A stretch of DNA of 64,000 nucleotides from Mikania micrantha. Taxonomy: Eukaryota > Streptophyta > Magnoliopsida > Asterales > Asteraceae. The stretch spans positions 62,559,207 through 62,623,206 of the forward strand of contig CM018683.1 of assembly GCA_009363875.1 (NCBI GenBank). The letters run 5' to 3'. A program made the position numbers and the translations under genes. Position 1 is the stretch's first letter. Each line of letters starts with the position of its first letter. The notes under the pieces are model-generated. The model had not been told where the DNA came from. It searched no databases and saw nothing but the letters and a program-made list of their open reading frames with translations. Shown in pieces: positions 32,124 through 42,182 of the stretch.

Positions 32124-35100
32124 ATGGATCTTCTTGCTTTCAAACCTGCTCACAATGTACCTGCGGAGTTATCAGCAGAGCATGATATCGACTTCGCACC
32201 GATCATCTCCTTTCTTCAAAGGAGCAGGTATTTCTTTGCGCTAACCATTCAGCCCCTGGTGTATGAATCTCATCACCAACAGTTCTGGGCATCTTGTTCT
32301 GTTTCCTCGTCTTCCAATGGTCGGTCTCTGGTAGCCACCATTGATGCTCATCCTATCGCTATTTCTGTGGAGACCATCTGTCGGCATCTTAAACTGAATG
32401 ATGCCGGTGGAAAGGTTTCATTCACAAAGGATGAGGTAGCATTGACATTTCAGTCAATGGGGTACGAAGGTCCTCTCCCTTCAACAACCTATTTGAAGGG
32501 TCGAGTGTCCTATAATTACAAGTACCTCATACATGTGTTTTTACATTGTCTTTCAAATAAATCTGGTGGTTGGGACCAAGTTCCATCTGATTTAGCTTCG
32601 GCTATTCATGGCTTGGTTTCTAATCAACTGTTTAACTTTTCTGCTTTTATTTTTAATAATTTGGTTGACAACATCACGTCACCAAAGAAATTTTGTATGT
32701 ATCCCAGGTTTTTGCAACACATTTTTAATGAAGAGTTGGGAACTTCCCTTTCTCTAACTGGGAATACTTACAAAATGCCCTTGGTCTCTTCCAAGGTTTT
32801 TGTGCAACTCAAGAAGAAGAGTGCTCAGTTCTCTGGGACATTCACTCCTCTTCTTCCCTCTATGGAGTCCACTGCTCCAGAAGGTGACAGCTCTGTTAAC
32901 CCCACAGATGCTGAACCCACACCTTCCACTTTTGTTCCTCACCCCATAAAAGTCACTTACAAACGCAAACGAAACCCTGTGCAACTCTCTACAGTTGCTC
33001 AGGCTCCTTCTACTGAACCCACAAAGAAAAAGGTTAAAAGAACTGCTCAGGGCACAGTTCCACCTAAGGTGCAAGCCACACCTGTTGTCTTTCCACAGGT
33101 TCTTCCTCTGGAACCTGTGGCTGCCCTTAACCAGCCTGAAAGCCCTCAGAATATGTCACCACACATATCTGAGAATATTCAAAGGGATGCACCCATAGTT
33201 GAGTCTGTTTCTCATGAAGCAACTTCATTAGATCAGAGACTGTCTCCCAAGTCTCCAGGTTTGTATCATCCAGAAATGCCCCCCACCCATACTATTACCC
33301 AGGCTCAAGGAGCTTCTACAGTACTTGTGGATGAACCACTCTCTCCCACTACCCAATCCTTAATGAGAGTGGTGACACAGTTACAGGCAAGGTTCCCTGA
33401 CCCAGAGCCTATTCAATCAGAGGTTGGCCCCAGTAGTTATGAAGGGGTCAATGCAGGTGAGGCTGCCACTACTGTTGATCTTAATAAAGATCCACATGAC
33501 AGTGGTACAGGCAATAGGACCTCACCTGCGGCAACCTATGTTGGGGAGGACTTCTTTGAAGCCCTTCTCAATGAAGGGAATCCAGGGTGCCAAGAAACCA
33601 CTTCTGGTGGTGGAGGTGCAGGAGCTCGGCTCAGTACTCCATCGCCCAAGGATTCCACTCCTATGGATGAGGGCACACACACTCAGGAATTGACGGCCAC
33701 CATAACTTCCCTCCAAGCCAGGGTAGCTCTTTTGGAAGCTGAGGTGTCTAACCTGCGGCTGGAGATCCAAACCAAAGATGCAACCATTCTGGATCTCAGG
33801 AGGCGTCCACCCGTTATTCTACATCCTTTTCATCCTGATCCTGATGTTACCACCTTCACATCCCCTGATGCTACCAAAAAGGGGGAGAATGTACCACCTG
33901 CAGGGTCAGGATCAGAAGCAAGAGAAGAGGAGGGTGCACAGGAAGTTAATCCATCCCTAGTCACTTTGACTGCTGAATGGGATGACTTCTTGGGTACTTA
34001 CTTTCAAGTATCTTCTACTTCCTCTTCTTCTGCTTCTGAGGATACAAGGGAGGTTGCCAAAGAGACTGAACAGCAAACATCAAATGTCTCTTTGGAACCT
34101 CAGTCCCCTCTTGGGACTAAGTCTCCTTCTGAGACTGCAGCTCAGGTTGCCATGGAAGACACCACACAAGAAGAACAAATTTCCATGGAACCTGTGTCCT
34201 CTTCTAGGACAGTAGCTGCTGAAGACCTCTCCTCCATTCCTGAGCTCTCTGTGGAAACTAACAAGGAGGCATTTAAGGTGGTTGGTCAACCGGAGAGGGC
34301 AGTGAATGCTAAGGTTAACTCCGAAGCTACAGCTGCCTTCGAAGGCCCAGTCATCCTGGATGTTTCCTCCACAGAGGAACTACATGCCAATGAACCAGCT
34401 GGTGAGGCAACAGGAGACTTCTCCTCTGGGGCAAAAATAACTGCTGATGACAAAGGAAAAAGAAAGCTAACCCCAGAGGAGGAAGCAGAACAGGAGGAGA
34501 GGAGACCAAAGAAAACAAAGGGCCGACCAAATACCTCTCAAGATGAAGAACGAGTGAGACTTTCTGCCTTGCTCGAAGAGAGAGGCTATGACTTCGATGA
34601 AGTATGGCTCTGGTCGGTACCTCAAATGGCTGCCGAGTTGGACAAGGTGCAGCAGCATGAACAGGATGCTGCTGCCACCAAGACTCAAACTGTCCTTTCC
34701 AAGAAGCAAAAGGAGAAGGCCTACAGAGACAAGTCAAAGGCCTTTCTCCTGGAATATGGCTTCCATGCTCGGCAGCTAGGCCCTATGAAGAACTCGACCA
34801 TGGATATGCACATCCGAGATATCAAGGCTAAAATTGCCAGAGGTGAGTTACTTCCAATTGAACAGATAAGGGCTCAAAAGGCAAGCCTAATGAGAGGCTT
34901 AGGTTTAGGGGGAGGAGCTAGAATAGAAATGCCCAACATGTTCCCCCTAAATCCTAAAGAAGAACAAATAACTCCTCCATCAAGCCCATCTATGAAGACA
35001 AAAGTCCCTGATCCTGAGAAACAATCTATGGCAGATGAGAGGAGTTCAAGTCCTCCAAGAACTGAGGCTGCTGGCCCAGAACCCACTGCAAGAACAGAAG

Positions 35101-35600
35101 ATGCAGTGGGATCCAATGTGGAGGATCAACAGGCCAGAGAACAGAGGAGTGAAGCCATGGCTCAAAACAGACCAAGATTCATAAGAAGAAAGAGCATGGC
35201 TAAAAGGAAAAAGAAAACAAAAACTATCCCCTTCGACTCTGAGCCTGATGTATCCCTCTCAGTACCTAAAGTCACATCTGAAGCAACTCCTGAAACTACA
35301 CAAACCCGAGAAGACATGAGGGATATCAGCAGACTAATGCATGAGCATTCATACATCCCCTTGGTAAATTGGAGCTTCAATGCACAAGAAAGGATATTCA
35401 TCCTCACCGACTACAATGGAGAAATAAAACTGGTGGATCTTTTGCATGTGACGATGTTGGCAAAACCCTATATATTTGATCTAGATAAGCTCCCTCTCAA
35501 TAATCCTGACAATGGAGCAGATGGGAGGTCAGCCATCAGATTGATTAGAAAAAGGGCACAGGTACTGAGAGGTACATGGAAGCCAACGTTTATTCCTTAG
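32124..35600 (+). CDS. Extra 3' ORF of the Sirevirus-like element (1158 residues, 'env-like' position)
   Basis: This ORF is in the position of the so-called envelope-like ORF of Sireviruses. Residues 1-240 look globular (FFALTIQPLVYESHHQQFW, GGWDQVPSDLASAIHGLV). Then comes a long Pro/Ser/Thr- and acid-rich region. A heptad-like coiled coil lies near 520-560, a bipartite basic stretch near 775-800, and a second basic run RRKSMAKRKKKTK near 1017-1030. No signal peptide or clear membrane segment is visible, so an envelope role is not supported by the sequence. It is fully open, unlike pol, which suggests recent selection or a recent copy. It is separated from pol by 602 bases and could use its own promoter. 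The function is unknown. Confidence 0.8.
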   Translation: MDLLAFKPAHNVPAELSAEHDIDFAPIISFLQRSRYFFALTIQPLVYESHHQQFWASCSVSSSSNGRSLVATIDAHPIAISVETICRHLKLNDAGGKVSFTKDEVALTFQSMGYEGPLPSTTYLKGRVSYNYKYLIHVFLHCLSNKSGGWDQVPSDLASAIHGLVSNQLFNFSAFIFNNLVDNITSPKKFCMYPRFLQHIFNEELGTSLSLTGNTYKMPLVSSKVFVQLKKKSAQFSGTFTPLLPSMESTAPEGDSSVNPTDAEPTPSTFVPHPIKVTYKRKRNPVQLSTVAQAPSTEPTKKKVKRTAQGTVPPKVQATPVVFPQVLPLEPVAALNQPESPQNMSPHISENIQRDAPIVESVSHEATSLDQRLSPKSPGLYHPEMPPTHTITQAQGASTVLVDEPLSPTTQSLMRVVTQLQARFPDPEPIQSEVGPSSYEGVNAGEAATTVDLNKDPHDSGTGNRTSPAATYVGEDFFEALLNEGNPGCQETTSGGGGAGARLSTPSPKDSTPMDEGTHTQELTATITSLQARVALLEAEVSNLRLEIQTKDATILDLRRRPPVILHPFHPDPDVTTFTSPDATKKGENVPPAGSGSEAREEEGAQEVNPSLVTLTAEWDDFLGTYFQVSSTSSSSASEDTREVAKETEQQTSNVSLEPQSPLGTKSPSETAAQVAMEDTTQEEQISMEPVSSSRTVAAEDLSSIPELSVETNKEAFKVVGQPERAVNAKVNSEATAAFEGPVILDVSSTEELHANEPAGEATGDFSSGAKITADDKGKRKLTPEEEAEQEERRPKKTKGRPNTSQDEERVRLSALLEERGYDFDEVWLWSVPQMAAELDKVQQHEQDAAATKTQTVLSKKQKEKAYRDKSKAFLLEYGFHARQLGPMKNSTMDMHIRDIKAKIARGELLPIEQIRAQKASLMRGLGLGGGARIEMPNMFPLNPKEEQITPPSSPSMKTKVPDPEKQSMADERSSSPPRTEAAGPEPTARTEDAVGSNVEDQQAREQRSEAMAQNRPRFIRRKSMAKRKKKTKTIPFDSEPDVSLSVPKVTSEATPETTQTREDMRDISRLMHEHSYIPLVNWSFNAQERIFILTDYNGEIKLVDLLHVTMLAKPYIFDLDKLPLNNPDNGADGRSAIRLIRKRAQVLRGTWKPTFIP

Positions 35601-35621
35601 AAGTTTTGGTAGCATCAGCCT

Positions 35622-35630
35622 AGGGGGAGA
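35622..35630 (+). promoter_or_regulatory. Polypurine tract
   Basis: AGGGGGAGA lies one base before the 3' LTR and is the expected plus-strand primer. Confidence 0.9.
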
Positions 35631-35631
35631 C

Positions 35632-36426
35632 TGTAAAGACTAATAAAGGCTGATGCTCACCAAACTTCTTGTTTTGTCCAAGTATAGAAGCCTCTTTGAA
35701 TAAACACCTTCGGAAGGAAGAAGTGATTCTTCGGAAGCAACATTGCTTCCGAAGGATAACTGGTTCCTGCCGAAGGTTATACAAGACAACTGCTTCCGAG
35801 GAATCCTCTTATGCACTGAAGACAAAGACTTCCGAGGTTTATCCTCTGACAAAGACTGTAGCAGATTACTCTTATGGTACAAAAGGTACTGACACAAGAC
35901 ATGTTGGTCTGACTAAAGAAAAAGACAACATGTAATGAGTCAGATAAAGCGCCTTACTTCTCCCATGCTGCATTAAATACAAAAGATCATCTGAAGCCTT
36001 GAAGATCAACAACATTAAATGTCTTTTGTATTTAGTAGTCTTTTGTAAAGTCAATGTCTATAAATAAAATGATTACAACCGAGTGTCTTAGCCTGTTAAG
36101 ACACTCAACATACTAGAATAAGCTTTACTTTATGTACTTGTCTAGTATACCCAACTTGTATTCCTAAGTGTATACGGTTGTAGCCTCGGCTATATAACCT
36201 CCCATTGTATGGTTGCTTGAAGCGTGCTTGCTTGTATACTTCCACTTTGAGAGAAATATATCCTTGAGCTTGAATTATTCTTGTGTTCTTATTATTGTTC
36301 AAAGATTATTACTGTGTCATTTTGAGTGTAATTGTGAGATCATTCTAACAGAACATTCCGCATCTGTTAGAGTTAAGTAAGAAATACTTGTGAAGTGTTG
36401 TTTAGACTTAACAACCCGATCCTACA
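35632..36426 (+). repeat. 3' LTR of the Sirevirus-like element, 795 bp
   Basis: It is nearly identical to 24476-25271. Visible differences are CAACATT versus CAGCATT, ACAACCGAG versus ACAACTGAG, TATCCTTG versus TATCGTTG, and the AAGTGTTG site. It is followed by the TSD AAAAC. Confidence 0.95.
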
Positions 36427-36431
36427 AAAAC

Positions 36432-38052
36432 AGAGGTGAAAAAAGACGGTTTTGAAACCAAAATTTGTGTTCTGACACTGAATCAGAATCTGTTCCTACA
36501 CAATGCCAAGTGGACTCACGTACCCGTTTATACCCATTGATTTCAACCCTGTTTATACAAATTTTTTACTCGAATGGTTCCTAACCGGTTTCTAGCTGTT
36601 AGGAATCAATTTTTTTGACTGTCCAGAGCATGTTTCTGACATTTTTTCGTATATTATACCACCTAACCTAGTATAAATTGATACGTTATGAATTGGTTAA
36701 GTTCACACTTGAAAATGCAAAACCAAATACAGAAAAAGCTCGCATTATGCTTGTTTTACTCTCTTCATCATTTCTAGAATCTACTTCTGCTTTTGAGTAA
36801 AACAATAGCTCACTCACAATCATCCATTGGTCAAACCTTGGGAAGTAAGTTAGCTGTTTTTCTTTATGTTGAACTCTTTTTTGAACGGTAGTTAAATTGT
36901 CTCGTCGTGCCACCTTCAGTTATCCTGGCGATTGATAGCTAAGATCGATTCCTCGATCTCCGACCTTGATACACGTGTGCCCCTAGATGCGCGGGAACCA
37001 GATGGAATCCATAAACCCTCGCTTCCCATTAGGTTCAAACCCGGGATTAAAGCCCTGATTCGTTCTTTCATCTGGATATCCATTAAATTGCTCCCACCAA
37101 GGTTTGAACCCATGACTTCCACATTGGGAGGGTGGGCCTTTACCAGTTGAGGCAATTCTCCGGATATGGTCTATAAGCCGATTGTTAGGTATTGGATAGA
37201 TCTTCATATGCTGACACCCTCACTCAATTTGATTAGGTACCGCCAATATATGCCATTGTTCCTACACTTGAGTGAATATAACCTAAGGCCCTTGACATAG
37301 AGTTATTTTATCAAGTGTGTTTTTTCAAGAACACAAATCAACTTCATTAACGATTTTTCACGACAAAAGATTTGCAGTTAACGCTTGGATTCGGGTAATG
37401 ATATTATGAAGTTTTATGTATACATATGTGGTTGGTATGTTAGGATTATGCTCGTAACACCACCATTTCATGAACAATTATTGAATTTCAACTTCCCTGT
37501 CAATATTTAAAGTTTATTATATAATTTGGGTGCAAATTTGAACTGTTATGTTGTTAATGGGTAATGTTGTTAAGGGGCCATCTTGGCTTTGTATAGTTTG
37601 AACTATATCATGGTTAACAAGTCATCTTGGTTTTGTATAGTTTAATATTTTCTATATGGGTCACGTTGGAATTGGTTCACTGTATATGTTTCTTATTAAT
37701 TTTCTACAAATACATACACAATACGCATGATGTGATTTTCTTTTGCAATTCTTTCATGGCAAATTACATATCGATCTTTACATCTTAAAATAAGAAATTG
37801 GTTATGTTTATACATTGTTAAATTTTGATTCCAGTGTAAGTAATGCAATTTTATGCTTGCATTCATCTTCATTCTATCTTCACTTTTGATATTTTGAAGT
37901 CTATTTGTTTTGAATAAAGCAACCATCCTATTATCTCTTATAGCTTTGAAGTTGATTTGTTTACATAGTTATCATGTATTATGCATAAAGTACTTTGCAC
38001 ATTCATGTTTGTGGTGTCTTAAATATAATGAGTACTAAATATTAAGATGAGA
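36432..38052. other. Intergenic DNA between the Sirevirus and Gypsy elements
   Basis: AT-rich DNA with no supported gene. It holds one probable tRNA-derived SINE (36920-37190). A short direct repeat of 'atcttggntttgtatagttt' lies at 37582-37640. Confidence 0.5.
36920..37190 (-). mobile_element. Probable tRNA-derived SINE
   Basis: On the minus strand, TTGCCTCAACTGGTAAAGG resembles a pol III A box and GGGTTCAAACC a B box, about 40 bases apart as in tRNA genes. The folded tRNA is not intact, and unrelated sequence with a second CCGGGTTTGAACC follows, as in SINEs. No TSD was fixed. Confidence 0.5.
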
Positions 38053-38057
38053 CATAC

Positions 38058-38261
38058 TGTTAACAAATTGAAAACACGAATCAAAGGAACAAAGGAAGTT
38101 TCATTTCATAGCTAACTTTCAAAGAAGGTCAACTAGTTATACTTAACTAATTAACGGTCAAGCTAATTAATTAACAACTTATTATTCAATTAACATTTCT
38201 AATCTTCTATTTATCTATTTATTACATCTTTAACCCTCTGCTTATTCAATTACAACTAACA
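38058..38261 (-). repeat. 3' LTR of the old Gypsy element
   Basis: It is 204 bp and matches 57722-57925, with shared blocks such as GGAAGTTTCATTTCATAGCT and AACATTTCTAATC. The adjacent CTTCCCGCC (minus strand GGCGGGAAG) is the polypurine tract. Confidence 0.85.
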
Positions 38262-38459
38262 AAACTTCCCGCCAAACATAATTCTTGTCCTCAAGGATTA
38301 AAATCAGGAAATCTTAATTCAAATTCATCTTGATTCTCCCATGTTAGCTTTAGTAACATAAGACTTGCCCAGTGTGCCAAAAATAATTAATCATTCACTA
38401 ACCTTTTCGACCTAAACGACGATCAATAATAGCTCGTGGTTGAAAATGAAAACGAGAAT

Positions 38460-38921
38460 TCATTGGTAATGGAATAACTGGCAAATGATTTCCATGAGCT
38501 CTATTAAGCAAAGAAACATTAACAACGGATGCATTTGAGCCTCAGTTGGAAGATCCAAACGATAAGCACTATTTCCAATTATTTCAATAATCGAAAATGG
38601 ACCAAAATATTTTGGACCCAATTTTGTATGCTTAACCCTTCTTAAAGAAGTTTGCACAAAAGGTTGTAATTTCAAATAGACCCAATATTTAGCAACAAAA
38701 ACACGTTCCGTTCTTTTAGCATCAACATATTGCTTCATCATGTTTCTTGTTGATTGTAAATTATATTTAAGGTGACTAATCATAGCCTCCCTATCTCTAC
38801 GAAAAGACTCCACACCCTCCACATTTGTATCAGTAGGAATATACGGAATGTGTAAAAGAGGATAACTCATGGAGTTTGACACCAAGAGTAAGAGAGAATA
38901 GAATAATAAAGTAAATAACAC
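38460..38921 (-). pseudogene. Gypsy integrase C-terminal fragment
   Basis: The region contains VFVAKYWVYLKLQPF and LGPKYFGPFSIIEIIGNSAYRLDLP, the GPF/Y module at the C-terminus of Gypsy integrases. It is followed by a HPLLMFLCLI stretch corresponding to the decayed VFHVS-like region. It is separated from the integrase core at 40537 by later insertions. Confidence 0.8.
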
Positions 38922-39159
38922 AAAGCAAATAGTGAATTAGGTTATAGATTATATGTGGAACGATTACATGAAGACGATCCAGGGTAAAACCCTTCTCCAA
39001 GCATAAGTTGGAGCCAAATCTAAACAAATATCTTCACACCACAATTCATAAGCCTAACCTCTATTTATAACCCACTATCAAACAGCTAGAGATCAACATT
39101 ACCAAACTACTCTTATCTAGAACCTACCAATACTACTAACTACTACTAACGTATTAACA
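38877..39159 (-). mobile_element. Possible solo LTR of a Copia-type element
   Basis: On the minus strand it starts TGTTAATACGTTAG, has GGGTTATAAATAGAGG (a TATA box) and ends CTTGGTGTCA. The composition is that of a short LTR promoter, and it lies between two halves of the Gypsy integrase. No matching TSD was found, so the edges and identity are uncertain. Confidence 0.4.
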
Positions 39160-39209
39160 TTATTTTTATCAATAACCATATAAAGCTTGAAATGGGGGTC
39201 ATTGTTAAG

Positions 39210-39644
39210 CAGGGGTGGATGGAAGAAGGAATGAGTGGGTAGTAAGGACCCCACTCAACTTCTTAATAACCATGTTAGCTCTATTAATATTGATTATAAA
39301 ACAATTAGGCACCCATGGAATTTTTTTTAAGGCCCCCATGGTTTCAACCGGGACATTTGAGAGATGTTTTTCGACAGTGTGGATTGTAAGGACAAATTTG
39401 CGTAATCGAATTGGTGATGATTTTTTGAATGCTTGTGTGATTTGTGCGGTTGAAAAGGAAGCACTTGAAAGCATTACGAATGAAGCTGTAATGGATCGTT
39501 TTCAAAAGATGAAATCTCGTAGAGGACAATTGTAAAGAATATTTTGTTTTATGACATGTAATGATGTTTATTGTTTATAATTTTGGTGTAATTTATTATA
39601 TTATTTTTGGCCCACACTGAGTAAACATCCTGAATCCGCCACTG
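39210..39644 (+). mobile_element. hAT deletion derivative keeping the transposase C-terminus, 435 bp
   Basis: A perfect 8-bp TSD TTGTTAAG flanks it (39202-39209 and 39645-39652). The TIR-like ends are CAGGGGTGGATGGA and, on the other strand, CAGTGGCGGATTCA. An ORF at 39215-39535 ends with ERCFSTVWIVRTNLRNRI and GDDFLNACVICAVEKEAL, the hAT dimerisation domain of TTF/ZMYM-type plant transposases. The DDE core is gone, so it cannot move itself. Confidence 0.88.
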
Positions 39645-39652
39645 TTGTTAAG

Positions 39653-40051
39653 GATGAATGATATGTAGTATTATACCACCATTTTGTCAAACTTAACCAA
39701 GATAACCACTACAAAGTATTGTCCATACACATACATAGCACATGAATTCTTTCCAAAACAATAGTTTGAGGACAACCTACTATTAGTGTATGCCTAAAAC
39801 TGAACTAATTAATTTTCTCTAACCAACTTATGACCAAACAAAAAATGACTTAACCAATGGCCAGATTTCCCTCTCCTCATTCAAAACTAATTCTATCTAG
39901 CTCCCTCTCTTCACCATCTTTTACTCAAAAAGAGTATTCAATCCCAAAAGTCCTAGGAGTTAAGCATGTTGGTGATGAACTAGTTCTCGTTCACTCGAGA
40001 CTTGCTAGGTGGAATGAGTCAAGCTATTTCCGAAATTGCTAGAGCCCTCTT
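39653..40051. other. Insertion of unknown origin within Gypsy integrase region
   Basis: The stretch lies between two hAT elements and does not match integrase. A 61-codon ORF (39857-40042) has no recognisable domain. It may belong with the possible solo LTR at 38877-39159. Confidence 0.3.
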
Positions 40052-40059
40052 GTTCTAAT

Positions 40060-40301
40060 CAGGGGTGTTCATCGGGTTGGATAACAAATTATTTGGGTTT
40101 TTCGAGTCGGATTTTTCGGATTTGAAATTTTTTGTCTATCCGAAACCCGACCTGAATTTCAAAATATATTATCTGATCCGAAAAACCCGAACTTTTACAT
40201 CCGAATAACCCAAACAACCCGAATAAACCGGTTTTATTTGGGTTTCGAATACGATTCGGATTTCGAATTTTTTCGAGGTTTGCATATTTTGAACACCCCT
40301 A
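40060..40301. mobile_element. hAT MITE, 242 bp, CCCGAA/TTCGGG-rich
   Basis: A perfect 8-bp TSD GTTCTAAT flanks it (40052-40059 and 40302-40309). The ends are CAGGGGTGTTCATCGG and, on the other strand, TAGGGGTGTTCAAAAT. The interior repeats CCCGAA, TCCGAA and their complements. It is non-coding. Confidence 0.9.
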
Positions 40302-40344
40302 GTTCTAATCTTTTTCTTAGAAACCGGCTTTCAAAAGTCTTGTT

Positions 40345-40537
40345 GCGAGGAAGATTAGAAACGCCTTACTATATGATGCAGTTTGAAAACATTATCCAAA
40401 AAAACTTGAGCCACTTGAACAACAATATAAGGATGGGATAATGGTATAAAATGTTCATACTTGGTGAGTGGTGAGTCTACTACCACAAAAATAGCATCTT
40501 TTCCATTTACTTTTGGTAAACCCGACATAAAATCCAT
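40345..40537 (-). pseudogene. Gypsy integrase core fragment
   Basis: The frame has MDFMSGLPKVNGKDAIFVVV and VDSPLTKYEHFIPL, the first catalytic Asp region of Gypsy integrase (consensus DFIxGLP, VDRLSKYAHF). It decays beyond about 40360. The rest of the core is missing or unreadable. Confidence 0.75.
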
Positions 40538-41381
40538 ACTAAATTGCTAATATCAGGATAAGCATGTTTAGGACAAGTAAAGGTTGTAATAACCCAAGTA
40601 AGGACACATGTTCATACTTAGCTTGCTGGCATTGATTTTACAAAAGACCAAACATGTTTAGATAACCCTTTCCAATAACAAAATTTTTTTAAGGAGTTGG
40701 AACATAACCCACATGACCTTCGGCAGAAGCATTAAATAGCTGAAGAATGTCTTTCTTTAACTGATCATCATGACCAATCCATAGTTTGTTCTTTATTAAT
40801 AACAAATTGTCCTTACAAGTGACATGAATTTGATCTCCTTGTTGACATTTCAGAATAATAGATTGCAAATAGGCATTATTAATCCAAGAATCTTTAATTT
40901 TTTCAACAAAAGAGGATCAATACTACTGATGCTCATCTGAAATAATGTCAAACCTTGTACTCTAGATAAACCATCTGCCACCACATTCTTAGTCCTTTTT
41001 TATAAACAAATTCATTAGCATAACCCATTAACTTTGCTAACCAAGTCTGTTGTAAGGGAGTGGTAATTTTCTAAGTCAAAAGGCGTTTTAAACTTTTCTG
41101 ATGAGTTTTTAATGAGAAACTTTTTAGGAATAAGATAATGATGCCATTGTCTGACTGCCATCATAATAGCAAGCAATTCTTTTTAATACACAGACAAGGC
41201 TTGTTGTTTCACAAATAATGCTTTGCTAATAAAAGCAAAAGGATGGCCCTCTTGCATCAGTACACAACCCCTAAAATCCTCAAGAAGAAGCATCCTTTTC
41301 AACCACAAAAATTTTATCAAAATCTGGTAAAGCTAAAACAGGTGCAGAACTAAGTGCATATTTCAACTAATTAAAGGCCAC
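40538..41381 (-). pseudogene. Decayed Gypsy RNase H to integrase linker
   Basis: No long frame survives. Short conceptual fragments on the minus strand fit the RNase H and integrase zinc-finger linker by position. Nothing else was recognised here. Confidence 0.4.
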
Positions 41382-41588
41382 CTATGCCAAATCATTCCAT
41401 TTGAATGTGGAATTCTTCAACAAATATGTTAAAGGTCTTGCTATGACTCCAAATCCCCTAATAAATATTCTATAATGCCCTGCAAGACCCAACAACCCCC
41501 TTAACTGTTTTATGTTCTTAGGAACTTGCCGCTTTTGTATTGCCATTATCTGATGAGAATTAGTCTGTACACCCTTTCCAGATATCAT
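41382..41588 (-). pseudogene. Gypsy RT thumb / RNase H fragment
   Basis: The frame has GLLGLAGHYRIFIRGFGVIA followed by RPLTYLLKN. This is the conserved block (LRGFLGLTGYYRRFIxxYxxIAxPLTxLLKK) at the end of Gypsy RT. A SINE lies directly upstream on this strand. Confidence 0.85.
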
Positions 41589-41589
41589 A

Positions 41590-41812
41590 CCAAAGGGTTT
41601 CTAGCCTAGTGGTAGGCCCTTGACTTCTCTTATAAGCGGTCTTCGGTTGGTGTCTCACCTCGAGCAAATATTGCTCTAGTTGAGCCAGAGATTTCCTAGT
41701 TGTAAGTTTCCTCCTGCGCAGGTGGGTTACGTCATTATACTATTATTCATGCGGAAGGGCGATCTATTTGCCAGGTGATCCCAAATGACAGGGCGTTTGC
41801 TGCTTAAAAAAA
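41590..41812 (+). mobile_element. tRNA-derived SINE with poly(A) tail, 223 bp
   Basis: Direct repeats GATATCATA (41581-41589) and GATATTATA (41813-41821), one mismatch, flank it. It starts CCAAAGGGTTTC, has an A-box-like TAGCCTAGTGGTA and a B-box-like CGGTTGGTGTCTC, and ends TTAAAAAAA. It interrupts the Gypsy RT. Confidence 0.8.
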
Positions 41813-41927
41813 GATATTATATGGTCTAATACACTAGAGCCAGCAAAAGAACATTTAGAACATTCAGCAAACAGAGAATGTTTTCTCAAAAGTAACAATA
41901 CCTCTTCTAAATCACATAAATGTTGTG

Positions 41928-42182
41928 TTATAGGACTAAAACCAAAATATCATTAAAGAATATCAAAGTTGTCTTCCTCAAAAATGGTTTAAATGTAGCA
42001 GTCATGAGAGATTGGAAAGTGGCAGGGGCATTAATTAAGCCAAAAGGTATTACTACAAACTCAAATAACTCTTGGGTTCTAAATGATGTCTTCTGAATGT
42101 ATCTTTCATCCATTCTCACTTGGTGATAATCTGCTCTTAAATCCAATTTAGAAAATACAGTGGCGCCCCGTAATTCATCCAA
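41928..42182 (-). pseudogene. Gypsy reverse transcriptase core fragment
   Basis: The frame has LRGATVFSKLDLRADYHQVR, then YIQKTSFRT, FVVIPFGLINAPATFQ and a catalytic box reading FFNDILV. Family members have FxDDI here, so the first Asp of the pair is Asn and the enzyme would be dead. Confidence 0.88.

Larger units (their letters stand above)
24476..36426 (+). mobile_element. Sirevirus-like Copia LTR retrotransposon, nearly complete (11,951 bp)
   Basis: A perfect 5-bp TSD AAAAC flanks it (24471-24475 and 36427-36431). Both LTRs begin TGTAAAGACT and end GATCCTACA. The order is LTR, primer site TGGTATCAGAGC, gag, protease-integrase, reverse transcriptase-RNase H, a 600-bp palindrome-rich spacer, a long extra ORF, polypurine tract AGGGGGAGA and LTR. 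The two LTRs differ by only a few changes in 795 positions, so insertion was recent. Breaks are one in-frame TAA between gag and protease and one frame change between integrase and RT. The extra 3' ORF and CCHC-rich large gag point to the Sirevirus lineage (inference). Confidence 0.93.

Noticed and set aside
32754..35407. Many antisense and alternative-frame ORFs across the 1158-codon ORF
   Set aside because: They are shadows of a long frame with biased codon use. None has domains.
32124..35600. Envelope glycoprotein
   Set aside because: No signal peptide, membrane helix or cysteine pattern is visible. The 'env-like' label rests on position only.
37090..37160. A tRNA gene, because of an A-box-like TGGTAAAGG and a B-box-like GGGTTCAAACC
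   Set aside because: No acceptor stem or anticodon arm can be paired, and extra SINE-like sequence follows. It is better called a SINE head.
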